Part shown: one piece after another, positions 1 through 5,438 of the stretch
How positions within the stretch are numbered: position 1 is the first letter of the stretch
How the letters are laid out: every line of letters starts with the position of its first letter
From: an uncultured Polymorphobacter sp.
GTDB taxonomy: Bacteria; Pseudomonadota; Alphaproteobacteria; Sphingomonadales; Sphingomonadaceae
Direction: 5' to 3'
NCBI GenBank assembly: GCA_937894055.1
Contig: CALDHQ010000347.1
Location: 1-6,345 of the forward strand
Length of the DNA stretch: 6,345 nt
Notes under the pieces: generated by a model
The model's input: only the letters and a program-made list of their open reading frames with translations
Database searches by the model: none
Told to the model about the DNA's origin: nothing
Translations under genes and position numbers: made by a program

Positions 1-1
1 G

Positions 2-232
2 GGTTTTGACCCTGTTTGGTTTGGTGTGCTGATTGTGATGGTGATTCAAATTGGTTTGATTTCCCCACCCGTTGGCATGAACCTGTTTGTGCTTAACGCC
101 TTGTTGCCCAAAGTTGGCTTGAATGCCATCTTCCGCGGCGTTTGGCCGATGGTGCTGGTCTTGGTGATCACGCTGGGCATTTTGCTGGCCTTTCCAAGCA
201 TCAGCTTGTGGTTACCTTCAATGATGGATTGA
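2..232 (+). CDS. TRAP transporter large permease (DctM family), C-terminal fragment
   Basis: The frame is open from base 2 to the TGA at 230-232, so this is the 3' end of a gene that begins before the window. It encodes the last ~76 residues of a TRAP-type large membrane subunit, which moves organic acids across the inner membrane using an ion gradient and a periplasmic binding protein. The diagnostic stretch is GFDPVWFGVLIVMVIQIGLI followed by SPPVGMNLFVLN, the conserved C-terminal DctM block with its PPVG(M/L)NLFV motif. A last hydrophobic helix follows (VWPMVLVLVITLGILLAF), then a short tail ending LPSMMD. The hydrolase start codon lies 2 bases after the stop, so the two are probably co-transcribed. 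G+C is low (25/60 in the first 60 bases), unlike everything beyond ~600. The family call is firm; the substrate cannot be told from this fragment. Confidence 0.9.
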   Translation, partial: GFDPVWFGVLIVMVIQIGLISPPVGMNLFVLNALLPKVGLNAIFRGVWPMVLVLVITLGILLAFPSISLWLPSMMD

Positions 233-234
233 TC

Positions 235-1185
235 ATGCTAGACCCTCAAGCACAAGCTCTCATGCAACTCATGGTTGAAAAAGGTGTTCCGCCAGTGAAC
301 ACCCTTTCGCCCACAGAAGCACGGGCATCGTATCGGTCTCGCCGCTCTTTCACACAACCTGATGCGCCTGAGGTTTTCAAAGTTGAAGACAACGTGTTTT
401 CTGCAAACGGCGTCAATGTCCCTGTTCGGGTTTACCACCCCTTTGCAGCTCAAACACATCACGCCCTGCCCGCCCTGGTCTACATTCATGGCGGCGGCTG
501 GACCATCGGCGACTTAGACACCCACGATGTCCTTTGCAGAAGTTTGTGTCTTCAAGCTGACGTGGTCGTCGTCTCAGTGGATTACCGCATGGGACCCGAA
601 CATCTGTTCCCCGCCGCCGCCGACGATTGCATCGCCGCGACGCGCTGGGTCGCGGGTTCGCCCGCCGAGCTTGGCGAAAAGGTCACGGGCGTCGCGGTAG
701 CCGGCGACAGCGCCGGCGGCAACCTCAGCGCCGTGGTCGCACAGGCGCTGGCGGGCCAGCTGCCGGTGCCGTTCAAGGCGCAGTGGCTGATCTATCCGGC
801 GGTCGACATGGTCGAAAACTGGGGTTCGCTCGACGAATTCGCCGATGACTATGTGCTGACCAAGGCGGTGATGCGCTGGTTCGAAGTGACCTACGCCCCG
901 ACCGCCACCCAGCGCCACGATGTCCGCGCCTCGCCGCTGCGCGCCACCAGCCTCGCGGGCCAGCCGCCCGCCGTCGTCATGACCTGCGGGCTCGACCCGC
1001 TGCGTGACCAGGGCCGTGCCTATGCCGCCAAGCTGGCCGAAGCCGGCGTGTCGGTGACCTTCCGCGAACTCGCCGGCGTCGTCCATGGCGCGTTCAACCT
1101 GCGCGCCGCGCTGCCCAGCATCGCGGCCGATCTCAAGCGCGGCATTGCCGACCTGCGCACTGCGATGGAGGCGTCGGCGGCGTGA
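235..1185 (+). CDS. alpha/beta hydrolase, hormone-sensitive-lipase (fold-3) family esterase, possibly chimeric
   Basis: The predicted product is a 316-residue cytoplasmic carboxylesterase-like hydrolase. HSL-family marks are all present: HGGGW at residues 85-89 (oxyanion hole), GDSAGG at 157-162 with nucleophile Ser159, DPLRD with Asp254, and VVHG with His284. The DYRMGPEH block at 116-123 is also typical, and the length matches the usual ~310 residues. The ATG at 235 was chosen because it gives the normal family N-terminus two bases after the upstream stop; the frame is open further 5' but that part lies inside the permease gene. The 3' end overlaps the next gene by GTGA. The oddity is a sharp composition change near 590-610: codons before it are mixed, while those after are almost all G/C-ending. 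N- and C-terminal parts may thus come from different organisms. The natural substrate is unknown. Confidence 0.85.
   Translation: MLDPQAQALMQLMVEKGVPPVNTLSPTEARASYRSRRSFTQPDAPEVFKVEDNVFSANGVNVPVRVYHPFAAQTHHALPALVYIHGGGWTIGDLDTHDVLCRSLCLQADVVVVSVDYRMGPEHLFPAAADDCIAATRWVAGSPAELGEKVTGVAVAGDSAGGNLSAVVAQALAGQLPVPFKAQWLIYPAVDMVENWGSLDEFADDYVLTKAVMRWFEVTYAPTATQRHDVRASPLRATSLAGQPPAVVMTCGLDPLRDQGRAYAAKLAEAGVSVTFRELAGVVHGAFNLRAALPSIAADLKRGIADLRTAMEASAA
590..615. other. abrupt base-composition and codon-usage junction inside the hydrolase gene
   Basis: G+C is 30/60 at 241-300 and 28/60 at 361-420, then 44/60 at 601-660, 46/60 at 661-720 and 48/60 at 901-960. The codons TCA and GGA occur just before the change (574-594), and G/C-ending codons dominate just after. 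The boundary lies in codons for the conserved PEHLFPAA block, and the reading frame is kept. This is a place where two homologous hydrolase genes could share enough sequence to be joined, either by recombination in a cell or by an assembler. The exact join cannot be fixed by eye. Confidence 0.7.
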
Positions 1186-1814
1186 AGCGGCTGCTCGCTG
1201 CATTGCTGTTGGCGTGGCCGGCGGTCCTGACCGCGCAGGCCGCGCCGCTCGACGGCAATGCGGCGATGATGCGCGAGCTATGGGCACAGCAGCCGGTCGA
1301 CAGCGTCGGCGCGGTGCAGCAGGTTTATAGCCGCACGGTGACCTTCGCGCTGCCGCGCCCGATGCTGCCCGCCCACACGAAGGAAGTCGCGGGCCGTTTC
1401 ATCATGGAATATGTCCCCGATGGCGAAACCGTCGACCGCTGGGCGCGGATGGTGACGGTGACTGGTGCGGTCGGCGCGGGGGCGGCACATCTCAGCGACG
1501 CCGAACTCGCCGACACGCTGTTCAATCGCGGCCAGTGCGAGGGCCGGGTCTTTGCCGACCTTGGTGCGGTGGCACGGCCCGTGCTCGGCTACCGGGCGCT
1601 GCTGATCGGTTGCGGCGCCGAAGGTGCGCCGACCGCCGAACGCGCCGCCATTGCGATGTTCCGCGACACTGAAACGGTATGGACCGTGCAGTTCGCGCAG
1701 CGCGGCGCCGGCACCAGCGGCTTTGCGACCCGCGTTCAGGAAGAGCTTGCCAAACTCGACCCCGGCGTTACCTGCGCCCCAGGAGAAACCATGCCCGAAT
1801 GCACGCCCCAATGA
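1182..1814 (+). CDS. predicted exported protein of unknown function with four cysteines
   Basis: This 210-residue protein is not one I recognise. It starts at GTG 1182, overlapping the hydrolase stop (GTGA), with a GGAG element at 1167-1170. The N-terminus is a clear Sec signal peptide: MKR, then LLAALLLAWPAVLTAQA, with likely cleavage after residue 20 (AQA|A). No further membrane helix is apparent, so the mature protein is probably periplasmic or secreted. Four cysteines lie at residues 119, 144, 198 and 207, enough for two disulfides, with the last two in a short CAPGETMPEC tail. The middle (about 45-175) looks like a mixed alpha/beta fold, with motifs such as RFIMEYVP and WTVQFAQRG. It overlaps the RppH gene by ATGA, which implies translational coupling. 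Codon use matches the high-G+C part of the window. No function is proposed. Confidence 0.75.
   Translation: MKRLLAALLLAWPAVLTAQAAPLDGNAAMMRELWAQQPVDSVGAVQQVYSRTVTFALPRPMLPAHTKEVAGRFIMEYVPDGETVDRWARMVTVTGAVGAGAAHLSDAELADTLFNRGQCEGRVFADLGAVARPVLGYRALLIGCGAEGAPTAERAAIAMFRDTETVWTVQFAQRGAGTSGFATRVQEELAKLDPGVTCAPGETMPECTPQ
1781..1785 (+). promoter_or_regulatory. Shine-Dalgarno-like AGGAG upstream of rppH, inside the preceding gene
   Basis: AGGAG lies 13 bases before an in-frame ATG at 1799 and 25 bases before the ATG at 1811. It is ideally spaced (5 bases) for an ATG at 1791, but that codon is in the frame of the upstream exported protein, where it encodes Met of GETMPEC. The site could feed ribosomes to rppH at 1799, or simply serve coupled re-initiation at 1811. 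It makes the rppH start uncertain by four codons. Confidence 0.4.
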
Positions 1815-2335
1815 CCGGCAAAGTCCATAAATCCGGCCTGCCCTATCGCCCCGGCGTCGGGGTGATGCTGCTCAACGACGATGACCATGTCTTTGTCGGC
1901 CAGCGCCTCGATTCGTCGCTCGAGGCGTGGCAGATGCCGCAAGGCGGCATCGACCCCGGCGAGGACCCGCTGGCGACGGCGTTTCGCGAGCTTGAGGAAG
2001 AAACCGGCATCACCAAGGCGGTGCTGATCGCGCAGACCCCCGAATGGCACTATTACGACCTGCCCGATGATCTGGTCGGCACGATCTGGAAGGGTAAATA
2101 TTGCGGCCAGTGCCAGAAATGGTTCGCGATGCGCTTCACCGGCACCGACGCCGACGTCAACATCGCCACGCACCACCCCGAATTCCGCAGCTGGCGCTGG
2201 TCGCCGATCGACGAGCTGGCCAGCCTGATCGTGCCGTTCAAACGGGATCTATACGCCGCGGTGCTCGGCGAACTGGTGCCATTGGTCGCGGCTGCCCGCG
2301 GGCATGGCGTTGGCGACCGCGGATCGCGTGGCTGA
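1811..2335 (+). CDS. rppH: RNA pyrophosphohydrolase, Nudix family (RppH/NudH type)
   Basis: RppH removes pyrophosphate from triphosphorylated RNA 5' ends, which opens mRNAs to RNase E decay; the alphaproteobacterial relatives also cleave dinucleoside polyphosphates. The 174-residue protein begins with the family signature YRPGVGVMLLN and WQMPQGGIDPGE, and carries a complete Nudix box at residues 45-67 (GGIDPGE, seven residues, RELEEETGI), giving the metal-binding glutamates. Later family blocks are also present: YDLPDDLVG, ATHHPEFRSWRW and VPFKRDLYAAV. The ATG at 1811 was taken because it overlaps the upstream stop (ATGA) and gives the usual short N-terminus; ATG 1799 would add MHAP. The family normally ends soon after the KRDLY block (~residue 150). 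Here a ~20-residue tail of low-complexity sequence runs on and overlaps the convergent membrane-protein gene by 98 bases. Confidence 0.92.
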   Translation: MTGKVHKSGLPYRPGVGVMLLNDDDHVFVGQRLDSSLEAWQMPQGGIDPGEDPLATAFRELEEETGITKAVLIAQTPEWHYYDLPDDLVGTIWKGKYCGQCQKWFAMRFTGTDADVNIATHHPEFRSWRWSPIDELASLIVPFKRDLYAAVLGELVPLVAAARGHGVGDRGSRG

Positions 2336-2759
2336 CCAGCGCCAGCGCGGCCAGTATCCCGATCAACCAGTGGCCCAGGCTGGCGAGGCCGCGCAGTTCC
2401 TCGCCGCCAGCATAATATAATCCTAACCCGGTCAGCGCGAGCAGCACCATGGCGCCCGCGGTCAGCAGTCCGGTGACGAGGCTGCGCTTGCCCGCCCAGC
2501 CCAGCCGCAGATGCACGGGGATCAGCGCGCCGAGCAGCAACAGAAACGCATAGGCGATGATGCCATGCAGCTTGACCACCAGCGGCTCGGCGGGATGCGG
2601 TGTCGGCCCGAACGGTCCTGCGACGCTGACGAAATTGTGCAGCCAAAGCCAGCCCAGACCGCTCGCCAGCAGGAAAACGAAGCCGGCATAGATGCCGCGC
2701 GCGTGCCAGCGCGGCAGGCGTTGTTCGAATCGAGGGGTGAGCCGCTGCTGGTGCGTCAT
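2238..2759 (-). CDS. four-helix inner-membrane protein, cytochrome-b-like, last gene of the flavin electron-transfer cassette
   Basis: This 173-residue protein has four hydrophobic segments at about 22-42, 61-82, 93-115 and 127-146. Positive charge before helix 1, between helices 2 and 3 and after helix 4 predicts both termini in the cytoplasm. Histidines sit at the ends of helices 2 and 4: His64 and His130 would face the periplasmic side, His83 and His144 the cytoplasmic side. This is what two stacked b hemes in a four-helix bundle would need. I infer a quinol-linked cytochrome b that passes electrons to the FMN protein encoded two genes upstream; no named family was recognised. The ATG at 2759 overlaps the ApbE stop (ATGA). 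The C-terminus after ~147 is an Arg/Pro-rich tail translated from the strand opposite rppH and is probably not a conserved domain. The membrane call is firm; heme binding is a hypothesis. Confidence 0.75.
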   Translation of the reverse strand: MTHQQRLTPRFEQRLPRWHARGIYAGFVFLLASGLGWLWLHNFVSVAGPFGPTPHPAEPLVVKLHGIIAYAFLLLLGALIPVHLRLGWAGKRSLVTGLLTAGAMVLLALTGLGLYYAGGEELRGLASLGHWLIGILAALALVSHAIRGRQRHARGQPRPMAPVRRAPRRIDPV

Positions 2760-3505
2760 GCAGCAAGCCTGCCGGGGTTGCCGATTTGCGTCAATTCGCC
2801 GCCAGCGCCGATCACCAGTGCCACGGCACCAACCGCATCGAGACAGGCCGCAACACGCGGTCCGCCGCCCGCGACGATCTTGGCCAGCGCGTCAGCGTCG
2901 ATGGCGCGGCGGCATTCGACGCTGGCGGATACGACATTGCGTGCTAGCCCGCGCAAATGGTCGCCGCTGCCGTCGGGGCGCAGCGCGCTGGTGGCGAGCG
3001 CCGCGTCGCGCAACGCGATTTGCGCCACCGGGGCGCGGTCGGGGCGCACCAGCGCCACCGGCCATGCCGCGCCGAAGCCGCGCATATCGCCGCCTGCATT
3101 GACCAGCCCGCGCCGGGCGTGGGCGCCCCGCAATGCCGCCACGGCACGGTCGACGGCGAAACCCTTGGCAATCCCCGACAGGTCGAGCGCAAGCGGCGCG
3201 GCAAAGCGTAATGTCCGTCCGGTCAACTTCACCGCACGCCAATGCCCGGCGCTCGCGTCGAACGCGCCGTCGCTGCGAGCCGCCCAGAACTGCGCGCGGC
3301 CGATGACGGCCGCTGCCATGCGCGACAGCCGCACCGGCTGGTGGAGCGCTACGCGATTGGCGCAAGACAGTTCGCTTTCAGGATCATGTGCATTGAGCGC
3401 ACGATGCACACGGGCGATCGCGGCAAAACCCGCGTCGATCGCGGCATCGCTGTCGGCACTGATTTCGACCAGCGTGCCAAGCCACGGCTGGGCGCGGGTG
3501 ATCAC
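2756..3505 (-). CDS. apbE: FAD:protein FMN transferase, ApbE family (short form)
   Basis: ApbE enzymes use FAD and Mg2+ to attach FMN through a phosphoester bond to Thr/Ser of a target flavoprotein. The 249-residue product shows the family blocks in order: GTLVEISA (10-17), NAHDPESELSCAN (38-50), GAFDASAG (80-87), DLSGIAKGFAVDRAV (108-122), GLVNAGGDMRGFG (133-145), TSALR (172-176) and DADALAK (203-209), the last being the metal/FAD-site region. The GTG at 3505 was chosen because it overlaps the FMN-protein stop (GTGA); the frame stays open to 3652, but that extension overlaps the upstream gene by ~150 bases and is Arg-rich. The protein is shorter than the usual ~300-350 residues and has no visible signal peptide or lipobox, although its presumed partner is exported. 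The classical HIDP-like segment is also diverged (HLRGLARNVVS). Its natural substrate is probably the adjacent FMN-binding protein. Confidence 0.88.
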   Translation of the reverse strand: MITRAQPWLGTLVEISADSDAAIDAGFAAIARVHRALNAHDPESELSCANRVALHQPVRLSRMAAAVIGRAQFWAARSDGAFDASAGHWRAVKLTGRTLRFAAPLALDLSGIAKGFAVDRAVAALRGAHARRGLVNAGGDMRGFGAAWPVALVRPDRAPVAQIALRDAALATSALRPDGSGDHLRGLARNVVSASVECRRAIDADALAKIVAGGGPRVAACLDAVGAVALVIGAGGELTQIGNPGRLAA

Positions 3506-4044
3506 GCCGGCACCACCGCCGCCAGCGCCAGCAGCCGCCGCACCCCGTCGGTCAGGCTGCGGCACGACAGCGTCGCGCCAGAGATGTTGGCGATGTCGCC
3601 GTCGAGCTTGAACGGACTTGCCAGCGTCTTGCCGTCGAACTGCGCGCGCCACGCCGGCAATCGCACCTCGCCGCCATAGGCCTCGCGGTAGCTCAGGATT
3701 TCGACACCGACGACCTTGCCGTCGGGCGAAACGCCGACCGCGTAGGTGATATTCTCATGCTTGCCGAGCACCTCGTCGACAATCACCAACCCGAGCGTCT
3801 TGCCGCCGGCTTGCGCGCGCCAGATGGCCGGCGTCCGGTTGCGCTGGACCTTGCCCGACAGCGCCTTGATGCGCGCGATTTGCGCATCATCGAGCTTGAC
3901 CGGCATCGGCGTGAAACGGTCGGCGCCGGCAAACAGCAGCTTCTGCGCCGCCTCGACCGTCAGATAGTCCTTGGCGACCACGCGCGTTTCGACCAGCGCC
4001 ACCGGCGCCAGTGCAAGCAACGCCCAGTGGCGGGTCAGTTTCAT
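3502..4044 (-). CDS. periplasmic FMN-binding domain protein (RnfG/NqrC/NosR-type), ApbE substrate
   Basis: This 180-residue protein has an N-terminal export signal (MKLTRHWALLALAPVALV, with possible cleavage near residue 24, VVA|K) and a single C-terminal FMN_bind domain at about 85-175. The domain reads AVGVSPDGKVVGVEIL, then YREAYGGEVR, then a WRAQFDGKT block. The flavinylation motif SGATLS is at 155-160; by analogy with NqrC and RnfG, Thr158 is the expected FMN attachment residue. It would work as a one-electron carrier on the periplasmic side of the membrane. No CXXCH heme motif is present. A GAGG site at 4053-4056, eight bases before the ATG, supports the start. Fourteen bases separate this start from the stop of the outer-membrane protein gene, and its stop overlaps the ApbE start by GTGA. 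The partnership with ApbE is strongly implied; the redox partner and final acceptor are unknown. Confidence 0.9.
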   Translation of the reverse strand: MKLTRHWALLALAPVALVETRVVAKDYLTVEAAQKLLFAGADRFTPMPVKLDDAQIARIKALSGKVQRNRTPAIWRAQAGGKTLGLVIVDEVLGKHENITYAVGVSPDGKVVGVEILSYREAYGGEVRLPAWRAQFDGKTLASPFKLDGDIANISGATLSCRSLTDGVRRLLALAAVVPA

Positions 4045-4058
4045 TGTTCAAGCCTCAC

Positions 4059-4916
4059 TCAAAACGCGACGCCAACCTTAAGCCGCAAGCCGTTGGTCGT
4101 CACGTCGGGTTCGAAGTCATCGGGCGGCACCAATGGTTGCGGGCCATAGTCATTGGCGCCGAAGCGCGTCAGCCAGGTCAGTGTCGCGAACCATTTGCCT
4201 TTGGCGAAATGCACCGTCGGGCCGATATAGTTGGCGCTTTCGACGCGTTCGTCGAAGCCCAGCCCCTCGAACTCGGTGACATAGCGGTATTCGGCGCCGA
4301 TGAACCAGTTCGGCGCGACGCGGTACGAGGCCCCGAGCAGCATCTGCAGTTCGGAGATTTTTTCGGTGCCGCCTGCGGCGATAACGTGCCCGGTCAGCGG
4401 GTCGGTCAGATTGTCCTGCTGTTCGACCACCCATTCGGCGACGGCGTTCGCGGCGAGCACCAGCCGGCCATCCATCAGGTTCTTCTGCGCCAGAACTTTG
4501 AACTCGAACTCAGTTTCGTCGGGGGCGATGCTCGGTTCGGCATAGAGCGCCAGGCCGAAGCTGTCCTTGAACGGGTTCTTAAGCTGCCAGATCGCCTCGA
4601 ACGAGAAGCCGTCGAACTTCAGGCCGGCATCGCCCGGTGCCGCGGTCTCGTTCTCGTATTTGGTATTGAGATAGCCGGCGACCTGAAAACGGTCGGTGAC
4701 ACCGAATTCGATTTCGGTGCGCAGCTGCAGTTCGTTGAAATGGCCGTTTTCCTGACCAATCTTGTCGGTCACCCATTGTTCGACCTCGATAGCACCCGCG
4801 GGCATCACCTCGGCAGTGTAAAGGTAGCCGAACAGCGACGCGCCTGCGGCTGCAGGTTGCGCTGCGATCGTCGTTGCCGCGATTCCCGCGATGACCAATG
4901 TGTGCCGCAAACCCAT
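4059..4916 (-). CDS. outer-membrane beta-barrel protein of unknown function, first gene of the flavin cassette
   Basis: The product is 285 residues: a Sec signal peptide (MGLRHTLVIAGIAATTIA, cleavage after residue 24, AAA|G), then alternating amphipathic strands rich in aromatic residues, ending GLRLKVGVAF. The C-terminal Phe and alternating hydrophobic pattern are the outer-membrane targeting signal recognised by the BAM complex. Typical strand-like runs are FGYLYTAEVM, ELQLRTEIEFGV, LGASYRVAPNWFIGAEYRYV and KWFATLTWLTRFG. From memory it resembles an uncharacterised proteobacterial family (DUF6662-like), but this was not checked. The ATG at 4916 was preferred over a TTG at 4925 because AGGGA at 4928-4932 is 11 bases from the ATG but only two from the TTG. 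It leads the operon with the FMN protein 14 bases downstream. It could be a pore or a surface component for the substrate of the flavin system; no residue shows which. Confidence 0.8.
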   Translation of the reverse strand: MGLRHTLVIAGIAATTIAAQPAAAGASLFGYLYTAEVMPAGAIEVEQWVTDKIGQENGHFNELQLRTEIEFGVTDRFQVAGYLNTKYENETAAPGDAGLKFDGFSFEAIWQLKNPFKDSFGLALYAEPSIAPDETEFEFKVLAQKNLMDGRLVLAANAVAEWVVEQQDNLTDPLTGHVIAAGGTEKISELQMLLGASYRVAPNWFIGAEYRYVTEFEGLGFDERVESANYIGPTVHFAKGKWFATLTWLTRFGANDYGPQPLVPPDDFEPDVTTNGLRLKVGVAF

Positions 4917-4927
4917 CAACTTCAATT

Positions 4928-4932
4928 TCCCT
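4928..4932 (-). promoter_or_regulatory. ribosome binding site (AGGGA) that decides the start of the outer-membrane protein gene
   Basis: On the minus strand AGGGA lies 11 bases before the ATG at 4916 and only two bases before an alternative in-frame TTG at 4925. The spacing favours the ATG start, although 11 bases is slightly long. Confidence 0.5.
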
Positions 4933-4961
4933 GACAGCCTGTTGTCGCGGCGAAGCCCTAA

Positions 4962-4976
4962 TGCGAGTAATTCGCA
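4962..4976. promoter_or_regulatory. candidate Fur-family operator between the flavin cassette and panD
   Basis: TGCGAGTAATTCGCA has a 7-1-7 layout: the left arm TGCGAGT and the right arm ATTCGCA match as inverted repeats at 6 of 7 positions around a central A. This is the geometry of a Fur box, and the TGC...GCA ends resemble alphaproteobacterial Fur-type sites more than the enterobacterial GATAAT form. It lies 46 bases upstream of the outer-membrane protein start, where it could overlap that promoter, and 97 bases from the panD start. I could not place -35 and -10 boxes with confidence. Binding by Fur, rather than by another dimeric repressor, is inference. Confidence 0.35.
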
Positions 4977-4995
4977 AAGGCAATGCTATTGCGAA
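4971..4995. repeat. perfect 7-base inverted repeat overlapping the Fur-like site
   Basis: TTCGCAA at 4971-4977 and TTGCGAA at 4989-4995 are exact reverse complements separated by 11 bases. The left arm is shared with the right half of the palindrome at 4962-4976. The arm centres are 18 bases apart, a bit under two helical turns, so two repressor dimers could sit side by side. A weak hairpin is also possible, but no T-run follows, so it is not a terminator. Confidence 0.5.
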
Positions 4996-5059
4996 ACATT
5001 ATTGGAATCGTCCGCTGGACCCGTCAGAACCAAGCCGCTAGAGCCGTGCGCCTGCGACC

Positions 5060-5063
5060 GAGG
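5060..5063 (+). promoter_or_regulatory. ribosome binding site (GAGG) that decides the panD start
   Basis: GAGG lies nine bases upstream of the ATG at 5073. The frame is open back to an ATG at 4983, but that start would add 30 residues absent from known PanD proteins. This site and the family N-terminus agree on 5073. Confidence 0.6.
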
Positions 5064-5072
5064 TACCCGTCG

Positions 5073-5438
5073 ATGCGATTCCTGATGCGTTCGAAAATCC
5101 ACAACGCCACCGTCACCGAGGCGAATCTGGCCTATGTCGGGTCGATCACCATCGATGCCGACCTGCTCGACCGCGTCGGGCTATGGGTCGGTGAAAAGGT
5201 GCTGGTGGTGTCGAACACCAACGGCGCGCGGCTCGAAACCTATGTCATCGAAGGCAAGCGCGGCTCGGGCATGATGTGCATGAACGGTGCTGCCGCGCAC
5301 CTGATCGGCAAAGGTCACCAGATCATCGTCATGGGCTTCGAACTGACCGACAAGCCGGTCGCACCCAAGGTCATTCTGGTCGATGCCAACAACGCCTTTG
5401 TGCGCTCGTTGGTCGAGGAAGCCGGCGCGACCGCCTAG
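5073..5438 (+). CDS. panD: aspartate 1-decarboxylase proenzyme
   Basis: PanD converts L-aspartate to beta-alanine, the amine half of pantothenate and so of coenzyme A. The 121-residue proenzyme cleaves itself between Gly23 and Ser24 in YVGS, turning Ser24 into the pyruvoyl cofactor. Conserved residues line up with the E. coli enzyme: Lys8 and His10 (SKIH), Tyr21, Arg53 (NGARL), Tyr57 and Asn71 (NGAAAH). Length is normal for the family (about 120-130). The start at 5073 is set by GAGG at 5060-5063; a second Met at residue 5 would also leave the active site whole. The gene is divergent from the flavin cassette across 156 bases. Its TAG stop overlaps the stop of the convergent membrane-protein gene through the palindrome CTAG. 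It stands apart from other pan genes in this window. The identification is secure. Confidence 0.97.
   Translation: MRFLMRSKIHNATVTEANLAYVGSITIDADLLDRVGLWVGEKVLVVSNTNGARLETYVIEGKRGSGMMCMNGAAAHLIGKGHQIIVMGFELTDKPVAPKVILVDANNAFVRSLVEEAGATA

Noticed and set aside
142..234. N-terminal extension of the hydrolase frame to an upstream ATG
   Set aside because: It lies wholly inside the conserved permease coding end, and the extra residues do not resemble the hydrolase family; ATG 235 gives the normal length.
574..1287. Minus-strand open frame (~237 codons) opposite the hydrolase
   Set aside because: It is Arg/Gly/Ala-rich with no recognisable domain and lies opposite the esterase catalytic motifs, so it is a shadow frame.
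2511..3611. Long plus-strand open frame (~366 codons) opposite apbE and the membrane protein
   Set aside because: Its translation is rich in Ala, Arg, Ser and Pro without any domain, as expected of a shadow frame. The minus strand carries all the ApbE motifs.
3506..3652. Longer ApbE start at 3652
   Set aside because: It would overlap the FMN_bind coding region by ~150 bases, and the added residues are Arg- and Gly-rich with no signal peptide. The GTGA overlap at 3505 is the better start.
4011..4934. Long plus-strand open frame (~307 codons) antisense to the outer-membrane and FMN-binding genes
   Set aside because: It is a mirror of high-G+C coding on the minus strand. Its translation has no family motif, and the minus-strand genes have signal peptides, a ribosome binding site and conserved domains.
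4971..5003. Inverted repeat followed by ATTATT considered as an intrinsic terminator
   Set aside because: The stem is short and A/T-containing, there is no U-tract, and it lies between divergent gene starts, where an operator is more plausible.
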